A stretch of DNA of 64,000 nt from Pinibacter sp031553495 (GCA_031553495.1 JAVBLN010000002.1:33103-97102); one strand, 5' to 3'; counted from the first letter of the stretch, positions 1 to 9,075 are shown. Made by a program: numbers and translations. The notes: a model not told the origin generated them from the sequence alone.

Positions 1-20
1 AACTATAAAACAAAAGAATT

Positions 21-491
21 ATGAAAGCAAACATTGGTATTCCGGAAACTCATTTGGCGAAAATCGCTCAAAATCTAAATGTTTTACTTGCTGATGAAAC
101 CATTTTATACACCAAAACCAGGAACTACCACTGGAATTATGAAGGCATTAACTTCATGGAAATGCATAAACTTTATGAGGGACAATATGAAGAACTAGCC
201 GAATTCATTGATGAAATTGCAGAAAGAATAAGAATGCTGGGACATTTTGCAGAAGGCAGACTAAAAGATTATGTGAAACTCGCACGCCTCGAAGAGCCCG
301 ATTATACTACGAAACAGGATGAACAACTAAAAAATCTGTTAGCAGATCACGAACTGCTTGCCAGGCTGATCAGAGCCGAAATAACTGTGACTGACGATGA
401 ATTTGGAGATACCGGCACCGCCGATTTTCTTACCGCGCTATTAAGATTTCATGAACAAAAAGCGTGGATGATAAGAGCCTATCTGCAATAG
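21..491 (+). CDS. dps: Dps family ferritin-like DNA-protecting protein
   Basis: Dps proteins form cytoplasmic 12-subunit shells that oxidise Fe(II) with peroxide and shield DNA in starved or stressed cells. The 156-residue length is typical. The ferroxidase ligands are all visible with the family spacing: His37 in TRNYHWN, His49, Asp64 and Glu68 (FIDEIAERIRMLG). The N-terminal tail is short with few Lys/Arg, so strong DNA binding is uncertain. The ATG at 21 follows an A-rich AAAAGAATT leader. The promoter lies outside the window. The next gene, bshC, is 256 bp away beyond an R71 repeat, so this is probably a single-gene unit. Both genes serve redox or iron defence, but a functional link is only inference. 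Confidence 0.95.
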   Translation: MKANIGIPETHLAKIAQNLNVLLADETILYTKTRNYHWNYEGINFMEMHKLYEGQYEELAEFIDEIAERIRMLGHFAEGRLKDYVKLARLEEPDYTTKQDEQLKNLLADHELLARLIRAEITVTDDEFGDTGTADFLTALLRFHEQKAWMIRAYLQ

Positions 492-584
492 AAAACTTTA
501 TGAAAATTTGAGAGTTTGAAAATGTATCGTGCATTAAATCTCTGCTGATTATATAAAGATATCGTGTGTGTTAATTTTTTTTAT

Positions 585-655
585 TGGCCGGGCATCATTG
601 CTACTATTAAGCTTTTCTTGCGTCGCACACTTGTGCTGAAGTAATTCTATTGAGC
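585..655 (+). repeat. R71 intergenic repeat, forward copy
   Basis: Forward means the T-tract/ACCGGCGG-like end comes first. Left arm TGCTACTATTAAGC, hybrid core TTGCGTCGCACACTTGTGC (GCGTCGC palindrome joined to the type I tail), right arm TAATTCTATTGAGC. A T8 run lies just outside. Confidence 0.8.
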
Positions 656-733
656 AATGTGTACACTCTAAAAAATGCTATACACCCACAAATCATCTGA
701 TCATTTTTAAATTCTCAAATTTTTAAATTAACC

Positions 734-741
734 TATTTTTG
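734..741 (+). promoter_or_regulatory. Bacteroidota -7 promoter box for bshC
   Basis: TATTTTTG fits the TAnnTTTG -7 consensus of the Bacteroidota primary sigma factor. A start about 7 nt downstream falls on or next to the ATG at 748, so the transcript would be almost leaderless. No clear -33 TTTG was seen. Confidence 0.4.
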
Positions 742-747
742 CTGCCT

Positions 748-2355
748 ATGAACTGTACAATCACCACGGCAACTTTTGCCGAAACAGATTCTTTTTCAAA
801 AATAGTTTTAGACTACCTGGCATCAGCGGACACTCTCCGGCCTTTCTATAAACATTCACAGAATATTGAGGGCATTAAAAACGCGATTGACGCAAGAAAA
901 AAATTTACAACAAACAGGTCGTTACTTGTAAATACACTTAAGCAGCAATATGAAACAGTCGTTCCTTCAGAGGCTGTAAATAATAATATAGCAAGTCTTT
1001 TACACGAACATACTTTTACAGTTGTTACCGCCCACCAGCCTAATATATTTACAGGGTACCTGTATTTTATTTATAAAATTGCGCACACTATAAAACTGGC
1101 AAATGATTTAAAACAACAATTGCCAGAGTATAATTTCGTTCCGGTTTATTACATGGGCAGCGAAGATGCGGACCTGGATGAGTTAGGTAAAGTAACTATT
1201 GATGGTGAACAGTACATCTGGAACACTAAGCAAACCGGCGCCGTTGGCCGCATGAAAGTGGATAAGTCTCTACTAAAACTAATCGACTCCTTCGAAGGTC
1301 AGCTTTCTATTTTTCCACATGGCAAAGAATTAATAACTCTTTTGCGCAATTGTTATAAAGAAGGAACAGATATTCAAACAGCCACATTTACACTTGCGCA
1401 CAACCTCTTTTCCAAGTTTGGCCTTATAGTTCTAATTCCCGATAATGCGGCATTCAAAAGCCGTATGCACGCCATTTTTGAAGACGACTTGTTGCACCAA
1501 ACGGCATCATCAATTGTTGAGCAATCTATAAAAAAATTAGAGCAACATTATAAAGTGCAGGCCAATCCCCGGGAAATAAATCTTTTTTATTTAAAAGAAA
1601 ATATCCGCGAGCGAATTGTGCAGGTTAACGATCAATACAAAGTGCAAGGGCAAAATACCGTATTTTCAAAAGAAGAATTATTAAAAGAGCTTTCCTCACA
1701 TCCTGAAAGGTTTAGCCCCAATGTCATTTTGCGCGGCTTACTACAGGAAACGGTTTTACCAAATATAGCGTTCATCGGTGGCGGCGGCGAGCTTGCATAC
1801 TGGCTGGAATTGAAAGAATTATTTGAGCACTACCATGTGCCATACCCGGTTTTGTTGCTACGCAATTCCTTTTTACTGGTCGAAAAAAAATGGAATGAAA
1901 AAATAGCTAAGCTCAACTTTAGCATAAAAGATTTTTTTAGTACCGAAAACATTTTGATTGAAAAATTAGTAAAGCGCGAAACAAACGTCCAGCTTGACTT
2001 AGCTGAAGAATACAATAGTTTTGAAAAGATGTATGATCATTTAAAAAGTCTTGCATCAAAAATTGACAGTACACTAATTCAACACATCGGCGCCTTGCAA
2101 ACAAAGAGCCACAAACAATTGCAAAACCTGGAAAAGAAAATGTTGCGTGCAGAAAAAAGAAAATTCCCCGAACAACAGCGCCAGGTTAAAAATATAAAAC
2201 AGGCTTTATTTCCTAGTGGAAACCTGCAGGAAAGAACCGACAACTTTATGCCTTACTACGCCAAACATGGAAGCGCTTTTATAGATAAAATTTACGAATA
2301 CACGCAGCCGTTAGGAAAAGAATTTACGATTGTTGCAATGACAGGTAAGCAATAA
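748..2355 (+). CDS. bshC: BshC, putative cysteine ligase of bacillithiol synthesis
   Basis: BshC is thought to add cysteine to glucosaminyl-malate in the last step of bacillithiol synthesis, the cytoplasmic low-molecular-weight thiol of Bacteroidota and Firmicutes. Visible family marks are TAHQPNIFTGYLYF near residue 94, YYMGSEDADLDELG near residue 130, a glycine-rich FIGGGGELAYW near residue 335, and a charged, probably coiled-coil C-terminal third. Length (535 aa) matches the family. A reading frame opens at a TTG at 739, but the ATG at 748 is preferred because TATTTTTG at 734-741 would place the transcript start at about 747. No bshA or bshB lies in the window. The stop is followed within 10 nt by a TTTGAGA heptad tract. 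Confidence 0.93.
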   Translation: MNCTITTATFAETDSFSKIVLDYLASADTLRPFYKHSQNIEGIKNAIDARKKFTTNRSLLVNTLKQQYETVVPSEAVNNNIASLLHEHTFTVVTAHQPNIFTGYLYFIYKIAHTIKLANDLKQQLPEYNFVPVYYMGSEDADLDELGKVTIDGEQYIWNTKQTGAVGRMKVDKSLLKLIDSFEGQLSIFPHGKELITLLRNCYKEGTDIQTATFTLAHNLFSKFGLIVLIPDNAAFKSRMHAIFEDDLLHQTASSIVEQSIKKLEQHYKVQANPREINLFYLKENIRERIVQVNDQYKVQGQNTVFSKEELLKELSSHPERFSPNVILRGLLQETVLPNIAFIGGGGELAYWLELKELFEHYHVPYPVLLLRNSFLLVEKKWNEKIAKLNFSIKDFFSTENILIEKLVKRETNVQLDLAEEYNSFEKMYDHLKSLASKIDSTLIQHIGALQTKSHKQLQNLEKKMLRAEKRKFPEQQRQVKNIKQALFPSGNLQERTDNFMPYYAKHGSAFIDKIYEYTQPLGKEFTIVAMTGKQ

Positions 2356-2360
2356 TTAAA

Positions 2361-2389
2361 TTTGAGATTTGAGATTTGAGATTTGAGAT
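2361..2389 (+). repeat. Heptad tract (TTTGAGA)4
   Basis: Four consecutive near-perfect TTTGAGA units directly after bshC. The reverse complement (TCTCAAA units) recurs at 2565-2597, so the two tracts form an inverted pair around about 175 bp of AT-rich DNA. Confidence 0.85.
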
Positions 2390-2564
2390 GCTGTAAATTG
2401 AGTTTTGTTTATAGATTTATGCAGTGCTTATTATTATTGAATTAGGATTAGACATTTAAGGATTTGAAATTTGAAATTTTGTAGGTTGAGTTTGGTTTAT
2501 AGATTTCGACCTTGCTATTAATTATTGAATTTTACTTCTCCTATGATCTTTTATCATACAACAA

Positions 2565-2597
2565 TCTCAAATCTCAAATCTCAAATTTCAAATCTCA
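2565..2597 (-). repeat. Heptad tract (TTTGAGA)n, inverted partner
   Basis: TCTCAAA repeated in 7-nt register with one TTTCAAA variant. It pairs with the tract at 2361-2389 and ends about 16 nt before the tsaD promoter box. Confidence 0.85.
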
Positions 2598-2612
2598 CAA
2601 CTCGTTTGTTAT

Positions 2613-2620
2613 TACATTTG
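2613..2620 (+). promoter_or_regulatory. -7 promoter box for tsaD
   Basis: TACATTTG matches TAnnTTTG and lies 22 nt before the TTG start codon of tsaD, so transcription would start near 2627. No convincing -33 element was seen. Confidence 0.45.
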
Positions 2621-2642
2621 CATTTCAAAATTTTACAGCAAC

Positions 2643-3638
2643 TTGAGTATTACTATTCTTGCAATAGAATCATCTTGTGATGACACATCAGCAGCCGTTT
2701 GTAAAGACGGGGTGATGCTTTCTAATTTAGTAGCCGGGCAAAAAGTACATGCGCAATATGGAGGCGTGATACCGGAGCTTGCGTCGCGAGCACATATGCA
2801 AAACATTGTGCCTGTAGTAGATACAGCCCTGCAAAACGCCAATTGCTCATTAAAAGATATTGATGCTATTGCTTTTACACAGGCACCGGGCCTGATAGGT
2901 TCGCTATTGGTTGGAGCGCAGTTTGCTAAATCGCTTTCATTGGCATTGAACAAACCGCTGATTGCCGTTCATCATATGCAGGCGCACGTACTGGCCAATC
3001 TTATTGAAACACCCAAACCGGAATTCCCATTCTTGTGCTTAACGGTTAGCGGCGGACACACGCAAATTGTGCTGTGCGAATCCCCAAAGAAAATGACGGT
3101 TATTGGCGAAACCACTGATGACGCGGCTGGAGAGGCATTTGACAAATCGGCAAAATTATTGGGGCTCCCCTATCCCGGAGGCCCTTTGGTTGATAAATAT
3201 GCGCAACAGGGAAACCCAAAACGCTTTGCTTTTCCCGAACCGCAAATACCGGGACTGAATTTTAGTTTCAGCGGACTTAAAACCGCCATACTTTATTTCT
3301 TGCAAAAGGAGTCGGCTAAAGACCCCGATTTCATTAAAGAAAACCTGGCGGACATTTGCGCATCTATTCAATACAGGATTGTAACCATATTGCTGAACAA
3401 AGTAAAAAGAGCAGCCAACGAAACCGGTATTAAGAACATTTGCATAGCAGGCGGCGTTTCCGCAAACAGTGGACTCCGCACGGCTTTTGAAGAATTAGGA
3501 AAAAGAAAACATTGGAATACTTTTATACCGCCGTTTCAATATTGCACAGACAACGCGGGAATGATAGCTATTACGGCTTACTATAAATATCTTGATAATG
3601 ATTTTGCAACCTTGGATATAACGCCAAGTGCAAGGTAG
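2643..3638 (+). CDS. tsaD: TsaD, tRNA threonylcarbamoyladenosine transferase
   Basis: TsaD (Kae1/Qri7 family) transfers threonylcarbamoyl from TC-AMP to A37 of ANN-decoding tRNAs, working with TsaB, TsaE and TsaC in the cytoplasm. The 331-residue protein carries the metal motif HxxxH (His111 and His115 in HHMQAH), the ATP-binding SGGHTQ near residue 136 and a C-terminal CTDNAGMIA with the third metal ligand Asp. It starts at TTG: there is no in-frame ATG upstream, and MSITILAIESSCDDT is the normal beginning of the family. A -7 box lies at 2613-2620. The other tsa genes are not in this window. It is followed by the methyltransferase after 129 bp, so two tRNA-A37 modification genes sit side by side. 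Confidence 0.96.
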   Translation: MSITILAIESSCDDTSAAVCKDGVMLSNLVAGQKVHAQYGGVIPELASRAHMQNIVPVVDTALQNANCSLKDIDAIAFTQAPGLIGSLLVGAQFAKSLSLALNKPLIAVHHMQAHVLANLIETPKPEFPFLCLTVSGGHTQIVLCESPKKMTVIGETTDDAAGEAFDKSAKLLGLPYPGGPLVDKYAQQGNPKRFAFPEPQIPGLNFSFSGLKTAILYFLQKESAKDPDFIKENLADICASIQYRIVTILLNKVKRAANETGIKNICIAGGVSANSGLRTAFEELGKRKHWNTFIPPFQYCTDNAGMIAITAYYKYLDNDFATLDITPSAR

Positions 3639-3767
3639 ACGTCAGAAATCAGAGAATATAAAAACTAGAACACAATAGTAATCATGATATACTTTGTGTC
3701 TCTGTAATTTAAAAAAGCTGACATCTGACTGCTGATATCTTACATCTCTCATTCAAACCCAACTATT

Positions 3768-4484
3768 GTGAACGACTATTTTCAATTTAAGCAATTCATC
3801 ATCAGGCAGAATAAATGCGCGATGAAAGTGTGCACAGATGCTTGCGTATTTGGCGCATGGGTGGCAAAAAAACTACAGGACAATTCTGACAAAAAACTAA
3901 TTCTTGATATAGGCACCGGCACCGGATTGCTTACACTTATGCTGGCGCAAAAAATAAATACCGCTTTCACCGCAGTTGAAATAGATGAGCAGGCTTTTGA
4001 TCAGGCTAAACAAAATTTCCTAGAGAGTAAATGGAAAAATAATATCAGCATTTTTCATAGTGATATCACCACATTTGAAACCTCGCAAAAATTCGATATT
4101 ATAATTTCGAATCCCCCGTTTTATGAAAATGATCTTAAAAGCTTCAGGCACGCTATAAACCAGGCCCGCCATGACAGCTCTCTAACATTGTCGCAGCTTT
4201 TGGAGACTTCACTCCGGTTATTAACAACAAATGGCGCTATCGCGTTATTGCTTCCTTACAAGCGTCTTAATGAACTGCAAACCGTTGCTACTGAAAAAGA
4301 TTTACATATTTCAGATCTTCTCTTAATGAAACAAACCGTTGCACACGATTATTTCCGGATTGGCGCCATACTGCAAAAACAACCCGGCCATACAGTTAAT
4401 GAAACAATCACAATTAAAGATGCGAATCAACATTACACGCCTGAATTTATTGCATTATTGAAAGACTATTATCTATACCTGTAA
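3768..4484 (+). CDS. trmN6: tRNA1(Val) (adenine37-N6)-methyltransferase, TrmN6/YfiC family
   Basis: SAM-dependent Rossmann methyltransferase. E. coli TrmN6 methylates N6 of A37 in tRNA1(Val). Visible motifs are the SAM loop DIGTGTGLL (residues 47-55), the acidic residue of motif II at VEID (about 70-73) and the N6-adenine catalytic tetrad NPPF at residues 115-118. Length (238 aa) fits YfiC proteins. The start is GTG at 3768: MNDYFQFKQF is a typical N-terminus for these proteins and no ATG lies upstream in frame. NPPF enzymes also include HemK/PrmC-type glutamine methyltransferases, but the short size and the N-terminal CAMKVCTDA motif favour TrmN6. Confidence 0.88.
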   Translation: MNDYFQFKQFIIRQNKCAMKVCTDACVFGAWVAKKLQDNSDKKLILDIGTGTGLLTLMLAQKINTAFTAVEIDEQAFDQAKQNFLESKWKNNISIFHSDITTFETSQKFDIIISNPPFYENDLKSFRHAINQARHDSSLTLSQLLETSLRLLTTNGAIALLLPYKRLNELQTVATEKDLHISDLLLMKQTVAHDYFRIGAILQKQPGHTVNETITIKDANQHYTPEFIALLKDYYLYL

Positions 4485-4504
4485 AAGTTAGATATTTATT
4501 TGTT

Positions 4505-4573
4505 GACCTGCGGGAGTGCTACTATTAAGCTTCTGTTGTGTCACTCACTTGTGCGGAAGGAATGCTATGGAGC
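4505..4573 (+). repeat. R71 intergenic repeat, forward copy
   Basis: Left arm TGCTACTATTAAGC, type I core TTGTGTCACTCACTTGTGC, right arm AATGCTATGGAGC. It begins a composite block that recurs inverted at 20706-21010. Confidence 0.85.
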
Positions 4574-4680
4574 TGCCTCATCCCCAGCCCTTCTCCAAAG
4601 GAGAAGGGATTCCCGCGCACAAAGCGGATATTCGTAATCTCAACAATTTTTTCAACTCTCAACTATACAGCATTCTCAAT
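4574..4680 (+). repeat. CCCCAGCC/CCCTTCTCC hairpin module
   Basis: CCTCATCCCCAGCC runs into a 9-bp perfect hairpin CCCTTCTCC-AAA-GGAGAAGGG, then a segment reading CCCGCGCACAAAGC and a CTCAACTATACAGC tail. The same module lies in the opposite orientation at about 20836-20940. Hairpins of this CCCCAGCCC...GGAGAAGGG kind are widespread in bacterial intergenic DNA. Confidence 0.75.
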
Positions 4681-4686
4681 TTATTA

Positions 4687-4787
4687 TAACCACAAGGTTC
4701 ACCAGGAAAGCACAAGGCACACAAGGGTTGGTAACAATTCAGCAAACCCTTGTGTACCTTGAGCCTCTATTGTGACCCTTGCGGTTA
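4687..4787 (+). repeat. P101 palindromic element, copy 1
   Basis: Imperfect palindrome with arms of about 43 nt. It starts TAACCACAAGG and ends CCTTGCGGTTA, and the arms close on ACAAGGGTT/AACCCTTGT around a 15-nt loop. It has the same 101-bp length as the copies at 20706, 28467 and 31891. Confidence 0.88.
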
Positions 4788-4948
4788 AACAACGGTGCTG
4801 TTTGACATGTTAACGCCAGGTGCGGGATAAACAATTAAAATAACTGTCTGCTTTTTCAGGACGTGACAAGATTTCTCGTACGATTTGGACTATGATAGGA
4901 TACAATATTCTTTTCAAGCAACGTTAAAAACCAGATATGTGCGAGTGC

Positions 4949-4983
4949 CAGATGTCCTACACCTTTGAGGTGTAGGACATCTG
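4949..4983. repeat. Perfect 16-bp hairpin upstream of the M13 peptidase
   Basis: CAGATGTCCTACACCT, a 3-nt loop, then its exact reverse complement. No T-run follows on either strand, so it is not an obvious intrinsic terminator. It is clearly related to the terminator hairpin at 17161-17197 (shared TCCTAyACyT stem). Confidence 0.85.
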
Positions 4984-5069
4984 TATAACTGATGCCGGTA
5001 TCCAAAAAAATTTAACCCGAACAGCTTCTGAATTCTTTACTACTTTAGCGGATTATAAAACTCACCCAC

Positions 5070-7094
5070 ATGAAAAGAGTAAAATTACTTTTTACAGCAG
5101 GATTTATACTTTTTGCTTTTGCCTGCAACAACAAGACCAAAGAAGATGTTCTTTTTTCAAACCTTGACACTACAACTAACCCGGCTGATGATTTTTTTCA
5201 ATATGCGAATGGAGGTTGGATTAAAAACAATCCTATTCCAAATGAAGAAAACGCATGGGGCATTGGAAATCTTGTGAACAATGAAAACCTCAACAGGCTA
5301 AAAACAATTAATGAAAACGCGGCAAAAGAAAAAGCTGCAAAAGGAACGGCTCAGCAAAAGATCGGCGACTTTTGGAAAGCCGCGATGGACTCCGCTGCAA
5401 TAGAAGAAAAAGGCATTACTCCTTTATCTGGATACTTGAAAAAAATATCCGAAGCGAATGATCTGTCTGCCGTCTTTAAAGTGATGGCAGAGCTTGATAA
5501 AATTGGTGTTGACGGATTAATGGGCACTTATGTATCGCAGGATGATAAGAATAGTGAAGCGTATGCGCTGTACTTTGTTCAAAACGGAATTTTTCTTCCG
5601 GAGCGGGAATACTATTTGAAAACCGATACTACTTCTCTAACAATTTTAAACGGTTATAAGCAATATATTTCCAATGTACTTGTGATGAGCGGCTCTGATA
5701 AAGCCAATGCCGATAAGGCTTCCGACGAAATCGTAAAAATGGAAACATCTGTTGCGAAAATACATCGCAAGCTTGCTGAATTGCGCGATCCTTACAAGAA
5801 CTATAACAAATTTTCCACCGCGGATTTTTACAAACTGTCGCCATCAGTAAACTTTGAACAATACTTTCAAATAAACGGAATTCCGAAAGTTGATTCTGTA
5901 ATTGTTGGTCAGCCTGAATATTATAAAGAGTTGGGAAACTTTTTGAAAAACACATCTGTGGATACTTGGAAACAATTTTTAACTTTCCGCCTCTTGAATG
6001 ATTATAGTGAAGCGTTACCTGATAAATTCAGTGTGGCAAAATTTAATTTCTACAAATTGCTTACCGGTGCACAAGAACGTAAGCCACGCTGGAAAAGAGT
6101 TTTAGCGCAAGAACAAGCTGTTATGGGTGAACTGCTGGGGCAACTTTTTGTGAAAGAATACTTTAACGAACAAACTAAAAAACGTTATGAAGATTTAGTA
6201 GAAGCTATTCGCGATGCATATAAAGAAAGAATTGAAAAGCTTACCTGGATGAGTGACAGCACAAAGAAAAAAGCGCTTGTGAAGCTTGCCGCCATTAAGA
6301 AAAAAGTGGGCTATCCAAATAAATGGAAAGACTTTACCGCATTGGAAATTGTACCGGATAACTATGCGCAAAATATAATGAACGGACGCATATTCTGGTG
6401 GAATTACAGGCTGAATAAACTTGGCAAACCCGTTGACCGTGATGAATGGAGTATGACGCCTCAAACTTATAATGCATACTACAATCCATCAAACAACGAA
6501 ATTGTTTTACCTGCAGGTATTTTTACTGTTCCCGGTTATCGCGATGAAGAATTGGATGACGCAGTTGTGTATGGTTATGCCGGTGCTTCTACCATTGGCC
6601 ACGAAATCACACACGGTTTTGATGATGAAGGAAGACAGTATGACGAAAAAGGTAATCTACAAAATTGGTGGACTAAAAATGATGAGGAGCAATTTACCCA
6701 ACGCTCTAAAAAAATGATTGAGCAGTTTAACAACTATGTGGTGATCGATACATTCAGAATAAACGGAGAAGCTACTTTAGGCGAAAACATTGCTGACCTG
6801 GGTGGCATACTGCTTGGATGGGATGCATATCAAAAAACCGCGGAGTTTAAAAGTGGTAAAGAAACCGGCGGACTTACTCCTTCTAAACGTTTTTTCCTTG
6901 GTTATGCACTTGGCTGGCTGGGCCACACACGTAAAGAATCGCTGCGCAACCAGGTGTTGACAGATGTACACTCACCGGCTAAATTCCGCGTGAATGGCCC
7001 TTTTGCAGATGTAGACGCGTTCTATACTATATTTAATGTGCAACCCACAAACAAAATGTATATGCCCGATAGCTCACGAGTAAGAATATGGTAG
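5070..7094 (+). CDS. pepO: M13 (neprilysin/PepO-like) zinc metallopeptidase, lipoprotein
   Basis: Secreted oligopeptidase of the M13 family. Zinc motif HEITH occupies residues 511-515 (GHEITHGFDDEG), the third ligand is Glu572 in GENIADLGG, and NAYYNP, the substrate-backbone motif, lies just before the zinc site. Total length (674 aa) is normal. The N-terminus MKRVKLLFTAGFILFAFAC is a lipoprotein signal with Cys at residue 19, so it is probably anchored in the outer membrane or periplasmic face. ATG at 5070 is the only start that keeps the signal intact. It is flanked by repeat-rich gaps and looks monocistronic. The stop is followed at once by a TTGAGAG heptad tract. The precise substrate is unknown. 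Confidence 0.94.
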   Translation: MKRVKLLFTAGFILFAFACNNKTKEDVLFSNLDTTTNPADDFFQYANGGWIKNNPIPNEENAWGIGNLVNNENLNRLKTINENAAKEKAAKGTAQQKIGDFWKAAMDSAAIEEKGITPLSGYLKKISEANDLSAVFKVMAELDKIGVDGLMGTYVSQDDKNSEAYALYFVQNGIFLPEREYYLKTDTTSLTILNGYKQYISNVLVMSGSDKANADKASDEIVKMETSVAKIHRKLAELRDPYKNYNKFSTADFYKLSPSVNFEQYFQINGIPKVDSVIVGQPEYYKELGNFLKNTSVDTWKQFLTFRLLNDYSEALPDKFSVAKFNFYKLLTGAQERKPRWKRVLAQEQAVMGELLGQLFVKEYFNEQTKKRYEDLVEAIRDAYKERIEKLTWMSDSTKKKALVKLAAIKKKVGYPNKWKDFTALEIVPDNYAQNIMNGRIFWWNYRLNKLGKPVDRDEWSMTPQTYNAYYNPSNNEIVLPAGIFTVPGYRDEELDDAVVYGYAGASTIGHEITHGFDDEGRQYDEKGNLQNWWTKNDEEQFTQRSKKMIEQFNNYVVIDTFRINGEATLGENIADLGGILLGWDAYQKTAEFKSGKETGGLTPSKRFFLGYALGWLGHTRKESLRNQVLTDVHSPAKFRVNGPFADVDAFYTIFNVQPTNKMYMPDSSRVRIW

Positions 7095-7099
7095 ATTAG

Positions 7100-7127
7100 T
7101 TGAGAGTTGAGAATGGAGAATTGAGAG
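7100..7127 (+). repeat. Heptad tract (TTGAGAG type)
   Basis: Units TTGAGAG, TTGAGAA, TGGAGAA, TTGAGAG in exact 7-nt register, starting 5 nt after the peptidase stop. The inverted partner is at 7199-7229. Confidence 0.85.
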
Positions 7128-7198
7128 TACTGAATGATCGAATAATTCCAATCATTCAGCACTCTTAATTTTTAATTTTTAACTTTCAACTAAACAGC

Positions 7199-7229
7199 AC
7201 TCTCCATTCTCAACTCTCCATTCTCAATT
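7199..7229 (-). repeat. Heptad tract overlapping the GH43 stop codon
   Basis: Reverse complement of the TTGAGAATGGAGAG pattern in 7-nt register. The TGA stop of the GH43 gene (TCA at 7224-7226 on +) lies inside the repeat, as TTGAGAATGG read on the - strand. Confidence 0.8.
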
Positions 7230-8852
7230 AACTCTAAACCAATCCACATCCACATAGCCGCCGTTTTTGCCGGGTACAGATGTACAGAACAATCCAACTT
7301 TAGCGCCAATCCAGATATCCGGTTTTGCGGTAAATGATTTACCAAGAGGTTTAAAATTCTTGCCATCTTCGCTATAGCTAAAGCGGCATTGAGCATCGGG
7401 AGTGGTTACTGTTACACGCAAATAAACTGTCGCGTCTTTTACCGGCTGCGCCTCTTCTATTACTTCCTCAGTTTCACGAACCGCGTCTTTACAGGTTATT
7501 TGTGAAACAAAATATCCCTTTTCGTTTTTGGTAATAGAAACATATGCATAATCATTTCCCATAATAATCAGTCCTGCTCTTTTCTTCTGCCAGGTATCGT
7601 TTTCAATAGTCAGTTTCACTTTTGTAGTAGCCGTAAAAGCAGGAGCAGGAAATTTTTGCAACAAAATATTAGGCACATTCCACAAATTTTTTCCGGAATC
7701 CGAAGGATACGCAAATAAGCGCAAATAGCCGGTGTTCCTCATTAAAGCCGACCATTGCAGTTTTTCATTCGCGTACCATTGCCATTGAAGTCCCAATGTA
7801 TCTGAATTAAATTCGTCGCTTTCCTGTGGCGTTATTATGGGAAAGGTTTTACCAACATTTGGTTTTTTATACACCATAACAGGCTCTCCTTTTCCATCAC
7901 CATCTTTATCAACACCAATTACAGGCCAGTCGTTTTTCCACTGCACCGGTTGCAAATGCATAATTCTTCCATAAGCGCCTTTATCTTGAAAATGAGCAAA
8001 CCAGTATTCACCTGTTTGCGTTTGTACAAGCGCTCCCTGGTGCGGCCCGTTAATACTTGTTTTTCCCTGATCCATTACTACTTTTCTTTCATATGGGCCA
8101 TAAATGTTTTTTGAGCGCAATGCAAGCTGCCAGCCGGTGCTCACGCCACCTGCGGGAGCAAACACATAATAGTAGCCATTACGTTTGTAAAGTTTAGGCC
8201 CTTCAATGGTGGGGTCAAGATCGTGACCATCGTAAATGTGTTTACCATCACTGATTACAGCGCTACCCTCCGCATTCATTTTATACAACGTGAGCAAACT
8301 TTTTACACCAGCCCGGCTTCCTGCCCAGGCCACAGCAAGATACACTTGTCCATCATCATCCCACAAGGAAGCCGGATCTATAATTCCTTTACCGGCCAAT
8401 ACCAGCACGGGTTTGCTCCATTCTTTAGCCGGATCTTTAGTTTTGATCATATAAATACCATAATCAGGATCGGGATAATAAATGTAAAATTCATTATTGT
8501 GGTAATTCATTGATGGCGCCCACACGCCTTTACCGTGTTGTGGTAGATTGAAAACATCTTCCGGAATTTGCTTTTTTAACGCGTAATTAATGATCCTCCA
8601 ATTCACCAGATCCTTTGAATGCAGTATAGGCAGGCCCGGCGCACAATTAAAGCTGGAAGCCGTAAGATAATAATCATCGCCCACCCGCAGCACATCAGGG
8701 TCGGAGTAATCGGCGTGCAACACAGGGTTTTTATAGGTTCCGTTACCATTGTCCGCTACCCATGTAGCAGAAACAACAGGTTGCTGCGCATACAATTGCA
8801 CTGCAAAAAAATTCGCAAGTACAAAGACAAAACATGTACAAAACTTCATCAT
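7224..8852 (-). CDS. Secreted glycoside hydrolase family 43 (beta-xylosidase/arabinofuranosidase-like)
   Basis: GH43 enzymes cleave xylosides or arabinosides from plant hemicellulose by inversion. The protein has a signal peptide ending near residue 22 (FAVQLYAQQ), a five-bladed propeller domain (about 40-330) with the catalytic base in ADYSDPDVLRVGDDYY (Asp51), a conserved DDDGQVYLA acid and the general-acid region TIEGPKLYKRNGYYYV. A C-terminal beta-sandwich (about 350-540, ending GGYVDVDWFRVN) resembles the DUF1349/beta-xylosidase C2 domain. It starts with two Met codons. No SusCD pair is adjacent, so it appears to be a stand-alone exported enzyme. Which sugar it removes cannot be read from the sequence. 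Confidence 0.92.
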   Translation of the reverse strand: MMKFCTCFVFVLANFFAVQLYAQQPVVSATWVADNGNGTYKNPVLHADYSDPDVLRVGDDYYLTASSFNCAPGLPILHSKDLVNWRIINYALKKQIPEDVFNLPQHGKGVWAPSMNYHNNEFYIYYPDPDYGIYMIKTKDPAKEWSKPVLVLAGKGIIDPASLWDDDGQVYLAVAWAGSRAGVKSLLTLYKMNAEGSAVISDGKHIYDGHDLDPTIEGPKLYKRNGYYYVFAPAGGVSTGWQLALRSKNIYGPYERKVVMDQGKTSINGPHQGALVQTQTGEYWFAHFQDKGAYGRIMHLQPVQWKNDWPVIGVDKDGDGKGEPVMVYKKPNVGKTFPIITPQESDEFNSDTLGLQWQWYANEKLQWSALMRNTGYLRLFAYPSDSGKNLWNVPNILLQKFPAPAFTATTKVKLTIENDTWQKKRAGLIIMGNDYAYVSITKNEKGYFVSQITCKDAVRETEEVIEEAQPVKDATVYLRVTVTTPDAQCRFSYSEDGKNFKPLGKSFTAKPDIWIGAKVGLFCTSVPGKNGGYVDVDWFRVN

Positions 8853-9004
8853 CCGTATTTAAGGTTTATTCTAAAAAGGGGAAATGACTGAATTGCTAAG
8901 GCAAGCAACTCAAACACTTCTTAAAATCAGGGCGGGAAATTACTACATTTTGCGGCATTTTATTTACAGTTTATACTGCATACAATGAGTAAGATTTTTT
9001 TTGT

Positions 9005-9075
9005 GGGGACCGGCGATAGTGCTACTATTAAGCATCGTTGTGTCACTCACTTGTACGGATGGAATACTATTGGGC
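9005..9075 (+). repeat. R71 repeat, forward half of an inverted pair
   Basis: GGGGACCGGCG end preceded by a T8 tract, left arm TGCTACTATTAAGC, type I core TTGTGTCACTCACTTGTAC, right arm AATACTATTGGGC. Its partner is at 9228-9298. Confidence 0.88.

Larger units (their letters stand above)
4485..5069. other. 585-bp intergenic region made of repeats
   Basis: It holds, in order, an R71 copy (4505-4573), a CCTCATCCCCAGCC module with a perfect CCCTTCTCC/GGAGAAGGG hairpin (about 4574-4680), the P101 palindrome (4687-4787), an 80-bp extension shared with 31992-32072, a perfect 16-bp hairpin (4949-4983) and a degenerate R71 end (GCCGGTATCC followed by A7, about 4993-5009). No gene is supported here. 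Confidence 0.7.

Noticed and set aside
4538..4762. Open reading frame of 74 codons across R71, the hairpin module and P101
   Set aside because: It lies entirely in repeat DNA and the translation has no protein-like features. A similar frame at 20731-21012 arises for the same reason in the inverted copy.
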